From contig JAVVEH010000006.1 of assembly GCA_032251435.1 (NCBI GenBank), forward strand, positions 62,001 to 126,000: DNA of 64,000 bases, written 5' to 3'. The translations under genes were made by a program, and so were the position numbers. The notes beneath the pieces were generated by a model. It worked only from the letters and a program-made list of their open reading frames with translations, had not been told where the DNA came from and ran no database searches. Positions 27,670 to 37,082 of this stretch are shown here, piece by piece (position 1 is the stretch's first letter; every line of letters begins with the position of its first letter). The stretch is from JAVVEH01 sp032251435 (GTDB lineage: Bacteria; Verrucomicrobiota; Lentisphaeria; Oligosphaerales; MVZH01).

Positions 27670-28371
27670 CTACCGGCGACGACGGCGGAAGCACGCACCC
27701 ATCAGACCGAGACCGGCGAGAAGCGCCGTCGAGGGCTCGGGGATCTCGTATTGGTAATCAAACGCCAAGGTGAAGCCGTCTTCCGTGTATCGAACGTACC
27801 CAGTACCGGTGGAAGCCTCGCCTAAATCCTTGAGCAGTAGATTGATAGTCCCGCCTGCAAGAATTGCGTCTTCGATGACAGTGTTGAAATCGGACGTGTA
27901 GGTTAAATTGGAATACCCACTATCATCATAGGTCAGCGGAGCCAACGCATTGAAGGAGCCCCCCGGGGTGCTGTCGCCGCCCGCGACACCGTCAGGATTA
28001 TTCCAAGTGGCACTGGATTCCACGAAATCATAGGCATACTCGTAAACATAAAGGTCATCAATACCTCCCAAGCTTACACCACTATTTGGAGTTGTCAATG
28101 AAATGCTGTCAACTGTGATTGCTGTTGCTTCTGAGGGAATCCCCAGCGAAGACGTGTCAAAATGGAACAGCCCTCGAACAATATCTGACGAACTAATAAC
28201 ACCCACAATGGTCTGGCCATCACTAGGTTGAACACCGGTTGGGGAACTGCTGCGAATCTCCACATCGTAAACGACGTTGAGCGTCGCCGAACCCGTAATA
28301 ATCTGCGCCGCCTGTGACGCAAAGCCAATAGCCATTGCGGTCGCGATGATGATCGTTGAGAATGTTTTCAT
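27670..28371 (-). CDS. PEP-CTERM sorting-domain protein
   Basis: Exported protein of 233 residues. Signal peptide MKTFSTIIIATAMAIGFASQ, a Ser/Thr/Gly-rich beta-type body (DNRLRE-like, LFHFDTSSLGIPSEATAI) and a C-terminal sorting signal IPEPSTALLAGLGLMG followed by FRRRRR. Such proteins are processed by exosortase and go to the surface or biofilm matrix. SD AGGAG lies 6 nt before ATG. It is convergent with the nucleotidyltransferase gene and divergent from the AraC gene. No exosortase is visible here. Confidence 0.92.
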   Translation of the reverse strand: MKTFSTIIIATAMAIGFASQAAQIITGSATLNVVYDVEIRSSSPTGVQPSDGQTIVGVISSSDIVRGLFHFDTSSLGIPSEATAITVDSISLTTPNSGVSLGGIDDLYVYEYAYDFVESSATWNNPDGVAGGDSTPGGSFNALAPLTYDDSGYSNLTYTSDFNTVIEDAILAGGTINLLLKDLGEASTGTGYVRYTEDGFTLAFDYQYEIPEPSTALLAGLGLMGACFRRRRR

Positions 28372-28610
28372 GATGGTCTCCTGATGTGGGATTGGACTGC
28401 CCGCGCAGTCGGTTCTTTCGGTTGCCTGGGTTTTCGGGTCGAATAAACAGTCTTTGATCTTCTAATTGCCCTTAAAATAGACCCCCGGAGCAAGATGCGC
28501 AATTGCCAAAATGGGACACATATTTAATGTAATGGGCCATAAAAAAAAATAGTTTACCTTGAATTCCTGTGTTTATTGTTATATTGGGCAGAAACTTGAA
28601 ATCCCAAACC

Positions 28611-29525
28611 ATGACCACATCCATTGAAACGACAGATCTGACCTTTCGCCCCCGGGAAATCCGCCGAAACGTGAACCGGGCGCTGCTGCCCGACAACAAG
28701 CTGGCCCGGGAAGTGACTGATCCCTTGTTCGACATCGGCGTTCAGGCGGTCGGGCTCAATGAACGGGTGGATTACGCGGCGATGCCCACCGTCATCGGTC
28801 CCCCCTATCATTCGATCACCCTGATGTTGCAGGGGGAGATGACGTTCCACTTTGTCGACCACGAGCGGACGCTCGGCGCCGGCGAGCTGGCCTGCTGTCC
28901 GCTGGGGGCGTTCCACTACCGCGCGGCGCGGAACCGCCCGACCTGGTGGCTCTATTTCGAAATCAGGGATTGCGAGTTATGGGAAAGCTTCAAGGGGCAT
29001 GCGGCCTACTTCCGCGCATACGAATCCGCCGCGCTGATGTACCTGCTGGTACGGGATTTGTTCGACGCCATGAACGCCCACACCCCGATCGCTCTCGACC
29101 GGGGGCGGAAAAGCGCCCAGGCGTTGGGTAATCTGCTTCTCCATGAGATGGTGGTGGCCGGATCAAAGCCCGACTACCGGACGCGGGAGCTGGCCAGGCT
29201 GATGCGGACGATCCGGAGACATCCGGAACAGGACTGGAGCCGGGAAGAGATGGCCAGGCGGCTGAATGTGTCGGTGCGGCAATTAACCCGGCTGTTCGAA
29301 ATCAACTACGGCCGCCCGCCCCGGGAACTGGTCATACGCCAGCGTCTGAACCGGGCGGCGCAGGACCTGGCCAGCAGTCACGACACCCTCGATGCCATCG
29401 CCATCCGCAACGGCTACGGCAGCGTCCATTCCTTCTGCCACCAGTTCAAAAAGCTCATCGGCATGTCGCCGGGCAAATACCGCGCCCTCTTGCGACAAAA
29501 TTCCGAAGAAACAACCCGCCGATAG
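28611..29525 (+). CDS. AraC family transcriptional regulator
   Basis: 304 residues from ATG 28611; a GTG 14 codons earlier is possible, and neither has a strong SD. The N-terminal half is a cupin-type sensor (ITLMLQGEMTFHFVDHERTL), and the C-terminal 100 residues have two HTH units: WSREEMARRLNVSVRQLTRL and LDAIAIRNGYGSVHSFCHQF followed by GMSPGKYRALL. This is the class that usually controls sugar catabolism genes. It is divergent from the PEP-CTERM gene; its target is not evident. Confidence 0.9.
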   Translation: MTTSIETTDLTFRPREIRRNVNRALLPDNKLAREVTDPLFDIGVQAVGLNERVDYAAMPTVIGPPYHSITLMLQGEMTFHFVDHERTLGAGELACCPLGAFHYRAARNRPTWWLYFEIRDCELWESFKGHAAYFRAYESAALMYLLVRDLFDAMNAHTPIALDRGRKSAQALGNLLLHEMVVAGSKPDYRTRELARLMRTIRRHPEQDWSREEMARRLNVSVRQLTRLFEINYGRPPRELVIRQRLNRAAQDLASSHDTLDAIAIRNGYGSVHSFCHQFKKLIGMSPGKYRALLRQNSEETTRR

Positions 29526-29826
29526 CTCCGCAAGCCGGGACTGCCTTCTTTTACCCCGAAGATTTTATATAAACCGCTTATTTTCGCTTAGTGACACTGA
29601 GTTCTTCTCTTTTCGCGCCTTTTTGCGCTATCCGCTTCCAGCGAAGCTTCGCCTCATCATCCTGCTGACCAGCAACCAGGAACCAGAAACTCAGGAACTG
29701 CGGCGGAAATTTAATTCCGCGGCGCTGCACCGACACCGTTTCAGCTTGAAATTTCCGGTTTTCAAGCTACGTTATGGGCTATTATTTCACTTAACTGTAT
29801 CGTTATTTTCCCGCCTTTTTTTAGCT
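29526..29826. other. Intergenic region upstream of Hsp70-like gene
   Basis: 301 bp with a weak GCGC-CTTTTT-GCGC dyad near 29620 and an AT-rich tail before the Hsp70-like start. The frame of that gene is open throughout, but its composition and the DnaK-like start at 29827 argue that it is non-coding. No other element was recognised. Confidence 0.5.
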
Positions 29827-32580
29827 ATGCCCGAATCAACCAGCAGATTCATCATCGGCATTGATTTAGGCACGACCAACAGCGCCGTTTGTTTTATCGA
29901 CACCGACGCGGGGCCGGCTGTCCAAACCTTTCCGATTCCCCAGTTGGTCGATGCCGCTGAGACTCGCCCGCAGCCGCTGCTTCCCTCGTTTCTCTATCTG
30001 CCCGGCGAGCATGAACTGGCGCAAGGGGCGCTGGCCTTGCCGTGGCGGGAGGATAACCGTCACGCCGTGGGCGTGTTCGCCCGGGAGCAAGGGGCGCGTG
30101 TGCCGGGCCGGCTGGTCTCATCGGCGAAATCCTGGCTGGCGCACGGCGGTGTCGACCGCGAAGCGCCGATTTTGCCCTGGCATGGGGACGCGGGTGAGGC
30201 GGCGGTGTCGCCAGTCACCGCCAGCCGTCATTTTCTTGAGCATATCCGCCGCGCCTGGGATCACGCTTTCGGCGCGGACGTTGATCAGGACGGCACTCCC
30301 TGTGTGATGGCGGAGCAAACCGTCATCGTGACTGTTCCAGCCTCTTTCGATGAAGCCGCCCGGGAACTGACAGTTCAAGCCGCCCGGGAAGCGGGACTGC
30401 GCCGGGTCACCTTGCTGGAAGAGCCCTTGGCGGCGTTTTACGGCTGGCTGGCACGCCGGGAAACCTCCTGGCGGGATCATCTCTCGGCGGCCGAGACCGT
30501 TCTGATCGTGGACATCGGCGGCGGCACCAGTGATTTTTCCTTGGTCGAAGTCGACGATGGCGACACCCTCCGCCGCACCGCCGTCGGCAACCATTTACTA
30601 CTGGGTGGAGATAATATGGACATGGCCCTGGCCCGGCAAGTGGAAGCGGGTTGGCCGGGCGAGTTGGATTCCCGCCAGTGGAGCGCCCTGTGTCATCAAT
30701 GCCGGGCGGCGAAAGAAGCGCTGTTGACGGCTGGCCAGGCGGACACCTTCCGGATCAGTGTGAGCGGGGCCGGCCGGGGTGTCATCGCCAGCGCCAAAAC
30801 CGCCACTTTGACCCGGGAGCAGGTCGTCCAAACATTGCTGGACGGCTTTTTCCCCGCTGTAAGCCCCGGCGAACCGCCGCCGGCCAAACGGTCGGGGATT
30901 CGGCAGATGGGCCTGCCGTATGTCGCCGATCCAGCCGTCACCCGCCACCTCGCCGCCTTTCTGCGCGGCGCCGCCAACACGCTGCCCCCCGAGCGGGTGT
31001 CCGCCGCCGGCTATGCGAATCCTTCCCACGTTTTGTTTAACGGCGGCAGCATGTTGCCGTCCATTCTCCGGGGACGCCTGCGCGCGGCGCTGGGCGAGTT
31101 ACTGGGCGGGCCGCCCCTCCCGGAATTAGTCTCAGATGATCTCACCCGGGCGGTCGCCATGGGGGCCGCGTACTACGGCCGGGTCCGGCGCGGCGACGGT
31201 GTTCGGGTCAAAGGCGGCATCGCCCGATCCTATTTTATCGAACTTGAGATTGATGGTGACCATCGCCTCATGTGCGTCATGCCCCGGGAACGACAGGAAA
31301 ATGAGCCCGTCAGGTTACGGGATCACAGCTTTTCACTGACCACCAACCAGGAAGTCCGGTTTCGTCTTCACAGCAGTTCCACCCGGTTGGGCGACCGGCC
31401 CGGCGACATGGTGGACAGCGCCGGGGATTTGACACTCTTGCCGCCGCTTCATACAATTATCCGCCACGGGGGCGCCCGCCATGGCGATGTCCGGGTGACT
31501 CTGGAATCCATGTTGAACGAAGTCGGGACCCTGGATATCCATTGCGTGACCACGGACGGCCACCATAAATATCCGTTACGTTTCAACGTCCGAGCCGTGG
31601 AATCGGATCAAGGGACGGCCCCGGGACCCATCGAGAAAATCGTTGATCAAGCCACGCTTGAAGCCGCTCTGACAGTTCTCAGAGACGCCTTCTCCCAGGA
31701 GAAAAAACTGGACACGCTGTTCAAGGATCTTGAACGGACGCTGACTCTTCCCCGGGATGACTGGGGCGCGGGCCTGCTCCGGCGGTTGGCGGATGTGATG
31801 CTCCTGGAAGCTGATTGGCGGACGCGGACTCCGCGGCGCGAGGCCCGTTGGCTGAATGTCACCGGCTTTTGTTTACGACCGGGATTTGGCGCGCCCGGCG
31901 ATGAGGAGCGCTGTCATCTGCTGTGGAAGCTCTGGCATGACGGCCCCGCCTTTCCCAACAAAGCCCAGGTCATGAGCGAATGGTGGATTCTCTGGCGTCG
32001 GATCGCGGGAGGCCTGCGTGAGGGGCATCAACAGCAAATCGCGGGCGCCGCGTTTAAACACGTCACGGGCGCCGGAGGCGCGCCTGTTTTGAGCGCCGAC
32101 GGCGCGGCGGGACACATCCTGCGGGAACAATGGCGCTGCCTGGCGGCGCTGGAACGATTGCCGGTAAAGCGCAAACTCTCCCTGCTCAAGAAACTCATCG
32201 CCCAGCCTCTTCCCGAGCCGCATTTTTACTGGGTGATCGCCCGGCTGGCCGCCCGCCGCCCACTGCATGGGCCTGAAGACCGGATCATTCCCGCCCAAGA
32301 CCTGATTCCCACCCTTGAGTATCTTCTCCACGCGGACCCGCCGCCCAGCTCCCAGGGGCGGCGCTTGCTCAGCCTGGCGCTCGCCACCGCGGCCGCCCCG
32401 TGCGGAATCCGCGGACTGGATATTCCAGAAGAAATCAAGCGGCGGGTTGAAGAAAAACTGCGCCATCTGGAATCACCCGATTTACTGGAGCGTCTCCTGG
32501 GAGGCGATATCCGGACGACCGCGCAGACCGGCGAATTACTTGGCGACACACTGCCTCTGGGGTTAAAAATAGTGACTTGA
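29827..32580 (+). CDS. Hsp70-like ATPase with DUF3731-type C-terminus
   Basis: 917 residues. The N-terminal actin-like ATPase domain shows phosphate loop 1 FIIGIDLGTTNSAV (residues 8-21), LLEEPLAAFYGW, phosphate loop 2 LIVDIGGGTSDFSLVEVDDG (about 225) and an adenosine motif LFNGGSMLPSILR. A beta-rich region comes next, then a helical C-terminus (RPGFGAPGDEERCHLLWKLW, WWILWRRIAGGL) unlike DnaK and resembling DUF3731-type Hsp70 relatives. The start follows the family N-terminus; the open frame upstream is discounted. The next gene starts 1 bp after the stop, so the two form an operon. No DnaJ or GrpE is nearby. It may be a remodelling ATPase partner of the helicase. Confidence 0.88.
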   Translation: MPESTSRFIIGIDLGTTNSAVCFIDTDAGPAVQTFPIPQLVDAAETRPQPLLPSFLYLPGEHELAQGALALPWREDNRHAVGVFAREQGARVPGRLVSSAKSWLAHGGVDREAPILPWHGDAGEAAVSPVTASRHFLEHIRRAWDHAFGADVDQDGTPCVMAEQTVIVTVPASFDEAARELTVQAAREAGLRRVTLLEEPLAAFYGWLARRETSWRDHLSAAETVLIVDIGGGTSDFSLVEVDDGDTLRRTAVGNHLLLGGDNMDMALARQVEAGWPGELDSRQWSALCHQCRAAKEALLTAGQADTFRISVSGAGRGVIASAKTATLTREQVVQTLLDGFFPAVSPGEPPPAKRSGIRQMGLPYVADPAVTRHLAAFLRGAANTLPPERVSAAGYANPSHVLFNGGSMLPSILRGRLRAALGELLGGPPLPELVSDDLTRAVAMGAAYYGRVRRGDGVRVKGGIARSYFIELEIDGDHRLMCVMPRERQENEPVRLRDHSFSLTTNQEVRFRLHSSSTRLGDRPGDMVDSAGDLTLLPPLHTIIRHGGARHGDVRVTLESMLNEVGTLDIHCVTTDGHHKYPLRFNVRAVESDQGTAPGPIEKIVDQATLEAALTVLRDAFSQEKKLDTLFKDLERTLTLPRDDWGAGLLRRLADVMLLEADWRTRTPRREARWLNVTGFCLRPGFGAPGDEERCHLLWKLWHDGPAFPNKAQVMSEWWILWRRIAGGLREGHQQQIAGAAFKHVTGAGGAPVLSADGAAGHILREQWRCLAALERLPVKRKLSLLKKLIAQPLPEPHFYWVIARLAARRPLHGPEDRIIPAQDLIPTLEYLLHADPPPSSQGRRLLSLALATAAAPCGIRGLDIPEEIKRRVEEKLRHLESPDLLERLLGGDIRTTAQTGELLGDTLPLGLKIVT

Positions 32581-32581
32581 C

Positions 32582-35500
32582 ATGACACCCAGGCCTTTAC
32601 CTTACGAATACCCGGACACGCCGCCCGTTTGGCTGGAGCATTGGCCGACTGGCGAGGCGATCAAGAGGCTGTTTTCCGAGGGGATACGGCACATGTCCGC
32701 GCGGGTGATCGGGCAGGGGCGCCCGAGCCGCATCCGCTGGTCCGCCCGGGCGCTCACCATGGAAGTCGGCCGGAAAAATCCTCATTGGCGCCTGATTAAC
32801 GGGGAATGGCAGATCGGGTGCAGTTGCGGCTATCCCGGCGGAAAATGTCCGCACAGCTACGCGGCGGCTGTCGTTTTCAACCAAATCATCCAACACGAGG
32901 CATGGCGGGAAGATGCTAAACCGATCGGTCCTGAACGACCCAATATGGATACGTTCCAACGGCCCCGTCCGCGCGATCCCGGCGGGGCGCATCGTCCCCG
33001 GCTGTCACAAGGGGACTTGTTCGATTACGCCGCCACGGAAAAAACCGGTCCGGCCCCGGATCGTCAGTTACACGTGGAAGTGGAATTCAACGTTTCGCCA
33101 TCACGAACCGGTATCCGCTTTTATCTTTTCCAGGACAACCGCCGGAAGTTGCTCACCCTTCAGCAACTGCATAACTTCGCTTACATGGCCCGCTACGGGC
33201 GACAGGAAAAAGATGGCTGGAACGATCAGGACCGGGCGTTTCTGACCTGGTTCCACGGTCAGCATTCCTCCAGGCAGTCACCCCGCGGGGGGCTGAATAT
33301 GCTCCGTATTCCAGAGCGACAGTTTAACCAATGGCGGGAGCGCTGGAAAGACCACCCGGAACGCCTTATTGAACGGCATTCGCAAACAGCCATCCGCCCC
33401 GGCGGGGGCGACGCGGAAGTGACCATTGAATTGACCCACGTCAATGACGGCACTGAGATCGCTCTCATCGTCACCACCGCGGGGGGGACCCGTCTGCGAT
33501 TCCACGAGCTGGCGAAACAGTTTCTCGCGAACAACGGACAACTTCTCCTGGACGGGCAGCCATTCACCGCGGAATTTCCGGTGTCGCCCAAATTATTGAC
33601 CGATGTGTTTTCCAAACGCTCCCCGGTCGTGCCCCGGGATAAAATTCCCGCTCATCTGCCGCCCCTGATCCAGAACCGTCTCGACCTCGTCCGGGGCGAG
33701 GCGGTCGAGCGCCGGGAGGAAACCTATCCGCTCAAGCTCCACGCGCGGTGTGAAGGGGGAGATCTGCTTTTTTCAGGATCTTTGAACGGGGTCCGAGCGT
33801 CATTAATCACCGGCGAAACGACCGGCGCCATACGCCTGGCCGGACAGCGGTTCGTGATCACCACCGGGAAGGCCGACACCATCACCGCGGTCCGAAACTT
33901 TCTCCAACAGCTTGACGCCCGCCCCCGGGAGAATGGCGACTATATTCTGCCCGGCAAGCTCCATAACATGCGGACATTTGTCACCCTATGGACACATCTC
34001 CCCGACACGGTCATCCGCGGGATTTCTCCGGAATTGGACAACCTCTTCAGCGACGGCGAGTCTATTTGTCCCGTGCTTAACGGGGTCGATGCCGGACCGT
34101 TTATCGACCTCAATGTCGTGTATGTGGACAGCAAGGGAAATCATGCCTTAACCGCGGCGGAAATCGCCGACGCCCGGCGACGACGTACGGACATCATCCG
34201 CACCCGTGACGGCGGCTGGCTGCGCTTGGATTTAGACAGTCTGGACCAGACAGCCGACGAGCTGGCTCAGTTTGGGTTTGACAGCGACGGCAGAACCCGG
34301 TTGTTTTCTCCGGACGCGCGGTCATTATTTCAGAAGGCCGAACAGAAACCCGAATGGATGCTGGCGCCAGACACCCGTGATCTGGCGCGACGGGTGGCGG
34401 CGACACCATTCACGCCTCCCGCGCCGTTGACCGCGCCCATGGCGAAGATCTTGCGGGGCTATCAAAAAGAGGGGTTCAACTTTCTAAGTGACCGGACCGC
34501 CCATCAGGTCGGGGCGATTCTCGCCGATGACATGGGCTTGGGAAAAACAGTTCAAGTCCTGGCCGTCCTGGACGCGTTTCATGCCCGGCACGGAAATTTA
34601 ACACCTGTATCACCCATCACGCGTCCCGAATCACGCGTCACGTCTCACGATTCACGTCTCACGTCTCACGATTCACGTCTCACGTCTCACGATTCACGTG
34701 TCACATCTCACGATTCACGTCTCACATCTCCCGATTCACGCGTCACATCTCCCGATTCACGTCTCACATCTCACGATTCACGTCTCCCGCGGACCGCGGG
34801 GGCTCTCATCATCTGCCCCGCGTCGGTGGTCGGGGTGTGGAGCGCGGAAATTGAGAAGTTCACGCCGCGCCTGCGCGCCGCCATCTATTCGGGGTCCCCG
34901 GCCCGCCGCAAAAAACTGCTGGCGGAAAAAACCGACACGTGGGATATCCTCGTCACGAACTATTCACTGTTACGCAACGATATTGATGAATTCACTGGCC
35001 GGGAATTCACTTTCATCGTTTTGGATGAAGCGCAGCAGATAAAAAATCCGGACGCGCTCGTCACACAGGCGGTTAAACAGCTGAAAACGCCCCGCCCCCT
35101 GGCGCTGACCGGGACCCCCATCGAAAACCGGCTCACCGACCTGTGGTCGATCATGGACTTTCTTAATCCCGGCTTTCTAGGCCGGGTGGACGAGTTCAAT
35201 CTGACCCATGAAAGCGTTGACGCCCGGCGGGCGCTATCCCGCCGGATCGCTCCCGTCGTGTTGCGGCGGAGCAAAGAACTCGTCGCCCCCGAGCTACCGC
35301 CCAAAACCGAAGAGCTGATCACCGTGGAGATGCCTCCTGGTCAGCGGGCCTTATATAAGCGCGAACTGCTGCGGGCGCGGCAGACCGCCGACGGCGGAGC
35401 GATGGCGTTGTTCGCCGCCCTCACCCGCCTGCGGCAAATCTGTTGTGATCCACGCCTGATCGACACCGGTTTTGACGAGGCGATTGGCACCGCCAAACTG

Positions 35501-36007
35501 GACACGCTGATGGAGATGATCCGGGAAATATTGGATGAGGGACACTCCGTTCTGGTTTTCAGTCAATTCACCAGCATGCTGTCACTCATTGAAAACCGGC
35601 TCCGCGAGGTATGCTTCCCCTATCGGAAAATAACCGGAGCGACACCGACGGATAAACGCCCGGACATTGTCCGCGAGTTTAATGAGGAACCGCAAGCGGA
35701 AGTCTTTTTGCTGAGCTTGAAGGCCGCGGGCACGGGATTGACCCTGACCAAGGCGGATTACGTGTTCCTCTTTGATCCCTGGTGGAACCCGGCCGTGGAA
35801 AACCAGGCCATTGACCGGACACACCGCATCGGCCAGGATAAACCGGTCTTCGCGTATCGGCTGATCATCAAAGACTCCGTGGAAGAGAAAGTGATGGCCC
35901 TGCAGCGGGAAAAAGCCGAACTCTTCGCTCAAATTATGACCGATTCCGAAGCCAGTGGCGTCCCCAAAGGCCTGACCAGCGCCGACCTCCAAAAACTCCT
36001 GCAGTAA
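32582..36007 (+). CDS. SNF2 family helicase with SWIM zinc finger
   Basis: 1141 residues. SWIM zinc finger CSCGYPGGKCPH gives ligands Cys80, Cys82, Cys89 and His91. A middle domain follows, then the two RecA lobes: Walker A ILADDMGLGKTVQVLAVL (about 649), DEAQ box IVLDEAQQIKNP (about 815), GTPIENRLTDLWSIMDFLNP, and C-terminal lobe motifs QAIDRTHRIGQDKPVFAYRL. Such proteins translocate on DNA to remodel bound proteins. Between Walker A and the next motif (ALIICPASVVGVW) lies a low-complexity insert of about 52 residues made of a seven-residue repeat. All core motifs remain intact on both sides. Translated right after the Hsp70-like gene. Confidence 0.93.
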   Translation: MTPRPLPYEYPDTPPVWLEHWPTGEAIKRLFSEGIRHMSARVIGQGRPSRIRWSARALTMEVGRKNPHWRLINGEWQIGCSCGYPGGKCPHSYAAAVVFNQIIQHEAWREDAKPIGPERPNMDTFQRPRPRDPGGAHRPRLSQGDLFDYAATEKTGPAPDRQLHVEVEFNVSPSRTGIRFYLFQDNRRKLLTLQQLHNFAYMARYGRQEKDGWNDQDRAFLTWFHGQHSSRQSPRGGLNMLRIPERQFNQWRERWKDHPERLIERHSQTAIRPGGGDAEVTIELTHVNDGTEIALIVTTAGGTRLRFHELAKQFLANNGQLLLDGQPFTAEFPVSPKLLTDVFSKRSPVVPRDKIPAHLPPLIQNRLDLVRGEAVERREETYPLKLHARCEGGDLLFSGSLNGVRASLITGETTGAIRLAGQRFVITTGKADTITAVRNFLQQLDARPRENGDYILPGKLHNMRTFVTLWTHLPDTVIRGISPELDNLFSDGESICPVLNGVDAGPFIDLNVVYVDSKGNHALTAAEIADARRRRTDIIRTRDGGWLRLDLDSLDQTADELAQFGFDSDGRTRLFSPDARSLFQKAEQKPEWMLAPDTRDLARRVAATPFTPPAPLTAPMAKILRGYQKEGFNFLSDRTAHQVGAILADDMGLGKTVQVLAVLDAFHARHGNLTPVSPITRPESRVTSHDSRLTSHDSRLTSHDSRVTSHDSRLTSPDSRVTSPDSRLTSHDSRLPRTAGALIICPASVVGVWSAEIEKFTPRLRAAIYSGSPARRKKLLAEKTDTWDILVTNYSLLRNDIDEFTGREFTFIVLDEAQQIKNPDALVTQAVKQLKTPRPLALTGTPIENRLTDLWSIMDFLNPGFLGRVDEFNLTHESVDARRALSRRIAPVVLRRSKELVAPELPPKTEELITVEMPPGQRALYKRELLRARQTADGGAMALFAALTRLRQICCDPRLIDTGFDEAIGTAKLDTLMEMIREILDEGHSVLVFSQFTSMLSLIENRLREVCFPYRKITGATPTDKRPDIVREFNEEPQAEVFLLSLKAAGTGLTLTKADYVFLFDPWWNPAVENQAIDRTHRIGQDKPVFAYRLIIKDSVEEKVMALQREKAELFAQIMTDSEASGVPKGLTSADLQKLLQ
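34630..34787 (+). repeat. 21-bp tandem repeat within helicase gene
   Basis: About seven imperfect copies of a 21-bp unit (TCACGTCTCACGATTCACG theme) encoding SRLTSHD or SRVTSHD heptapeptides in frame. Because 21 is a multiple of three, copy changes keep the frame. Similar short TCACGAATCACGAATC runs occur between genes at about 26396. Confidence 0.92.
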
Positions 36008-36142
36008 TCCCGCTTCGTTTTTAACTACGCCGGACACGTCAGCGTTCAGTGAACAAGTATTTTTGTGGGGTCCGTAAATACTTCAGGGGCCAGCCCCCGA
36101 ACCCCCGCCAGGGAATCCAGACTCCCTGGACCCACGTTTCTG

Positions 36143-36183
36143 GCATTGATATTTTCCGCGGAAGCCGCGGAAAATTTCAATGC
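36143..36183. repeat. Long intergenic hairpin
   Basis: A 19-bp stem (one T-T mismatch) with an AAG loop, centred on ATTTTCCGCGG/CCGCGGAAAAT and extended by GCATTGA/TCAATGC. Another dyad AAGTATTT/AAATACTT spans 36055-36083. The intervening sequence is CCC/GGG-rich with the self-pairing CAGGGAATCCAGACTCCCTG. No gene is seen in 36008-36300. It could stop transcription from either side, but lacks a clean T tract. Confidence 0.65.
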
Positions 36184-36300
36184 GGCAGCCATCGCTTCGC
36201 GGGAAATGAACACCTCCCCAGAACCGTGACTGCGTCATAAAAAAATGCTCCCCTGTCCGTTAAAAACAAAACAGAAGAACATTTTTTAGCCCAGTGCCCA

Positions 36301-36441
36301 TCAACCGACTTTAATAAAGTCAGTCCCATCGCACTTTGCGCATGGTGGCAGTGTGTCGGTCGTGTCGTCAAGACGGACGAGTGTGCCACACTTGATACAC
36401 TTGTATGTGCCTTTACCTGGTTTTTCACCTGTTTTATACAT
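36301..36441 (-). CDS. Small zinc-ribbon protein
   Basis: 46 residues, MYKTGEKPGKGTYKCIKCGT and onwards, ending in PPCAKCDGTDFIKVG. Two CxxC knuckles (CIKC and CAKC) form a zinc ribbon, resembling short zinc-ribbon proteins or domains with the GxYxCxxCG start. SD AGGAAG lies 7 nt before the ATG. It follows the truncated gene 36582-37082 on the same strand, at the tail of the defence island. A role in nucleic acid or partner binding is inference. Confidence 0.75.
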   Translation of the reverse strand: MYKTGEKPGKGTYKCIKCGTLVRLDDTTDTLPPCAKCDGTDFIKVG

Positions 36442-36581
36442 GGCTGGTCTTCCTTTCGTCGCGATGGGAGATTGTTTGCCCGGTCCGCGATGTCCGCAAC
36501 TTTACAGCGCCGCCGGATTTCCTTCTTCACTTGAGCGTTGAGAGTTAAACGTTAAGCATTGAAAGTTTTCTGTTTTTCTCG

Positions 36582-37082
36582 TTAAACCTTATCCCAGCGA
36601 TCCGCGATCTCTTCGCAGGCAGCTCGTATATTGTCAATTTTCCGCTTATAGGATTTACCGGGTGTAGCTACCACGCCGGAAGGTATGTCAATCGCAAAAC
36701 AACAATCCCTGTCTGCATTATGCCCACAATTATCAACGAGATGCCGCCAGAGAGCTGTACTTAGATAGTCACAGCCTTCCTCTCCGACAGGATTGGTTTT
36801 GGAAAAAGAGAATTTTACGGCACCGACAACATCTCTGGTACCATCTTCGGCTTTTTTGTAAAGAAGCATGTCCGGTCGCATACTCACCGTTGTGCCTCCA
36901 CATTCCCAGTAATCCTGCTCGAAGGTTTCGCCGCTTTCAACGGCAACATCCTCAGGCAGATCAATTTCCTCCTCAACGTCAAGGAACTTTTCAATGGCAT
37001 CGGCAGAACATGACAAGATTGCCCCATGGTGATTATTTCTGGGGGCCGTGGCCTTCCTCAGTAAACGATCTTTGACAGCCAT
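36582..37082 (-). CDS. Unknown protein, probably 5'-truncated
   Basis: 166 residues from ATG 37082, but the frame continues upstream with protein-like sequence (KDQKSPKGYKADYYNDAQEQ) to a TAG near 37206 without any standard start, so the N-terminus is probably lost. A core of RPDMLLYKK then VVGAVKFSFSK vaguely resembles a PD-(D/E)xK nuclease strand pair, but the acidic residue before the Lys is missing (AVK rather than EVK). The gene sits between inverted copies of a GTTGAGAGTTAA-type repeat (36536-36560 and 37220-37250), which may have caused the truncation. Function is unknown. Confidence 0.5.
   Translation of the reverse strand: MAVKDRLLRKATAPRNNHHGAILSCSADAIEKFLDVEEEIDLPEDVAVESGETFEQDYWECGGTTVSMRPDMLLYKKAEDGTRDVVGAVKFSFSKTNPVGEEGCDYLSTALWRHLVDNCGHNADRDCCFAIDIPSGVVATPGKSYKRKIDNIRAACEEIADRWDKV

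Noticed and set aside
29392..29826. N-terminal extension of the Hsp70-like gene
   Set aside because: Overlaps the end of the AraC gene in another frame and lacks similarity; the family N-terminus begins at 29827.
34630..34787. Possible CRISPR array
   Set aside because: The 21-bp units are head-to-tail without unique spacers and are in frame in a helicase gene.
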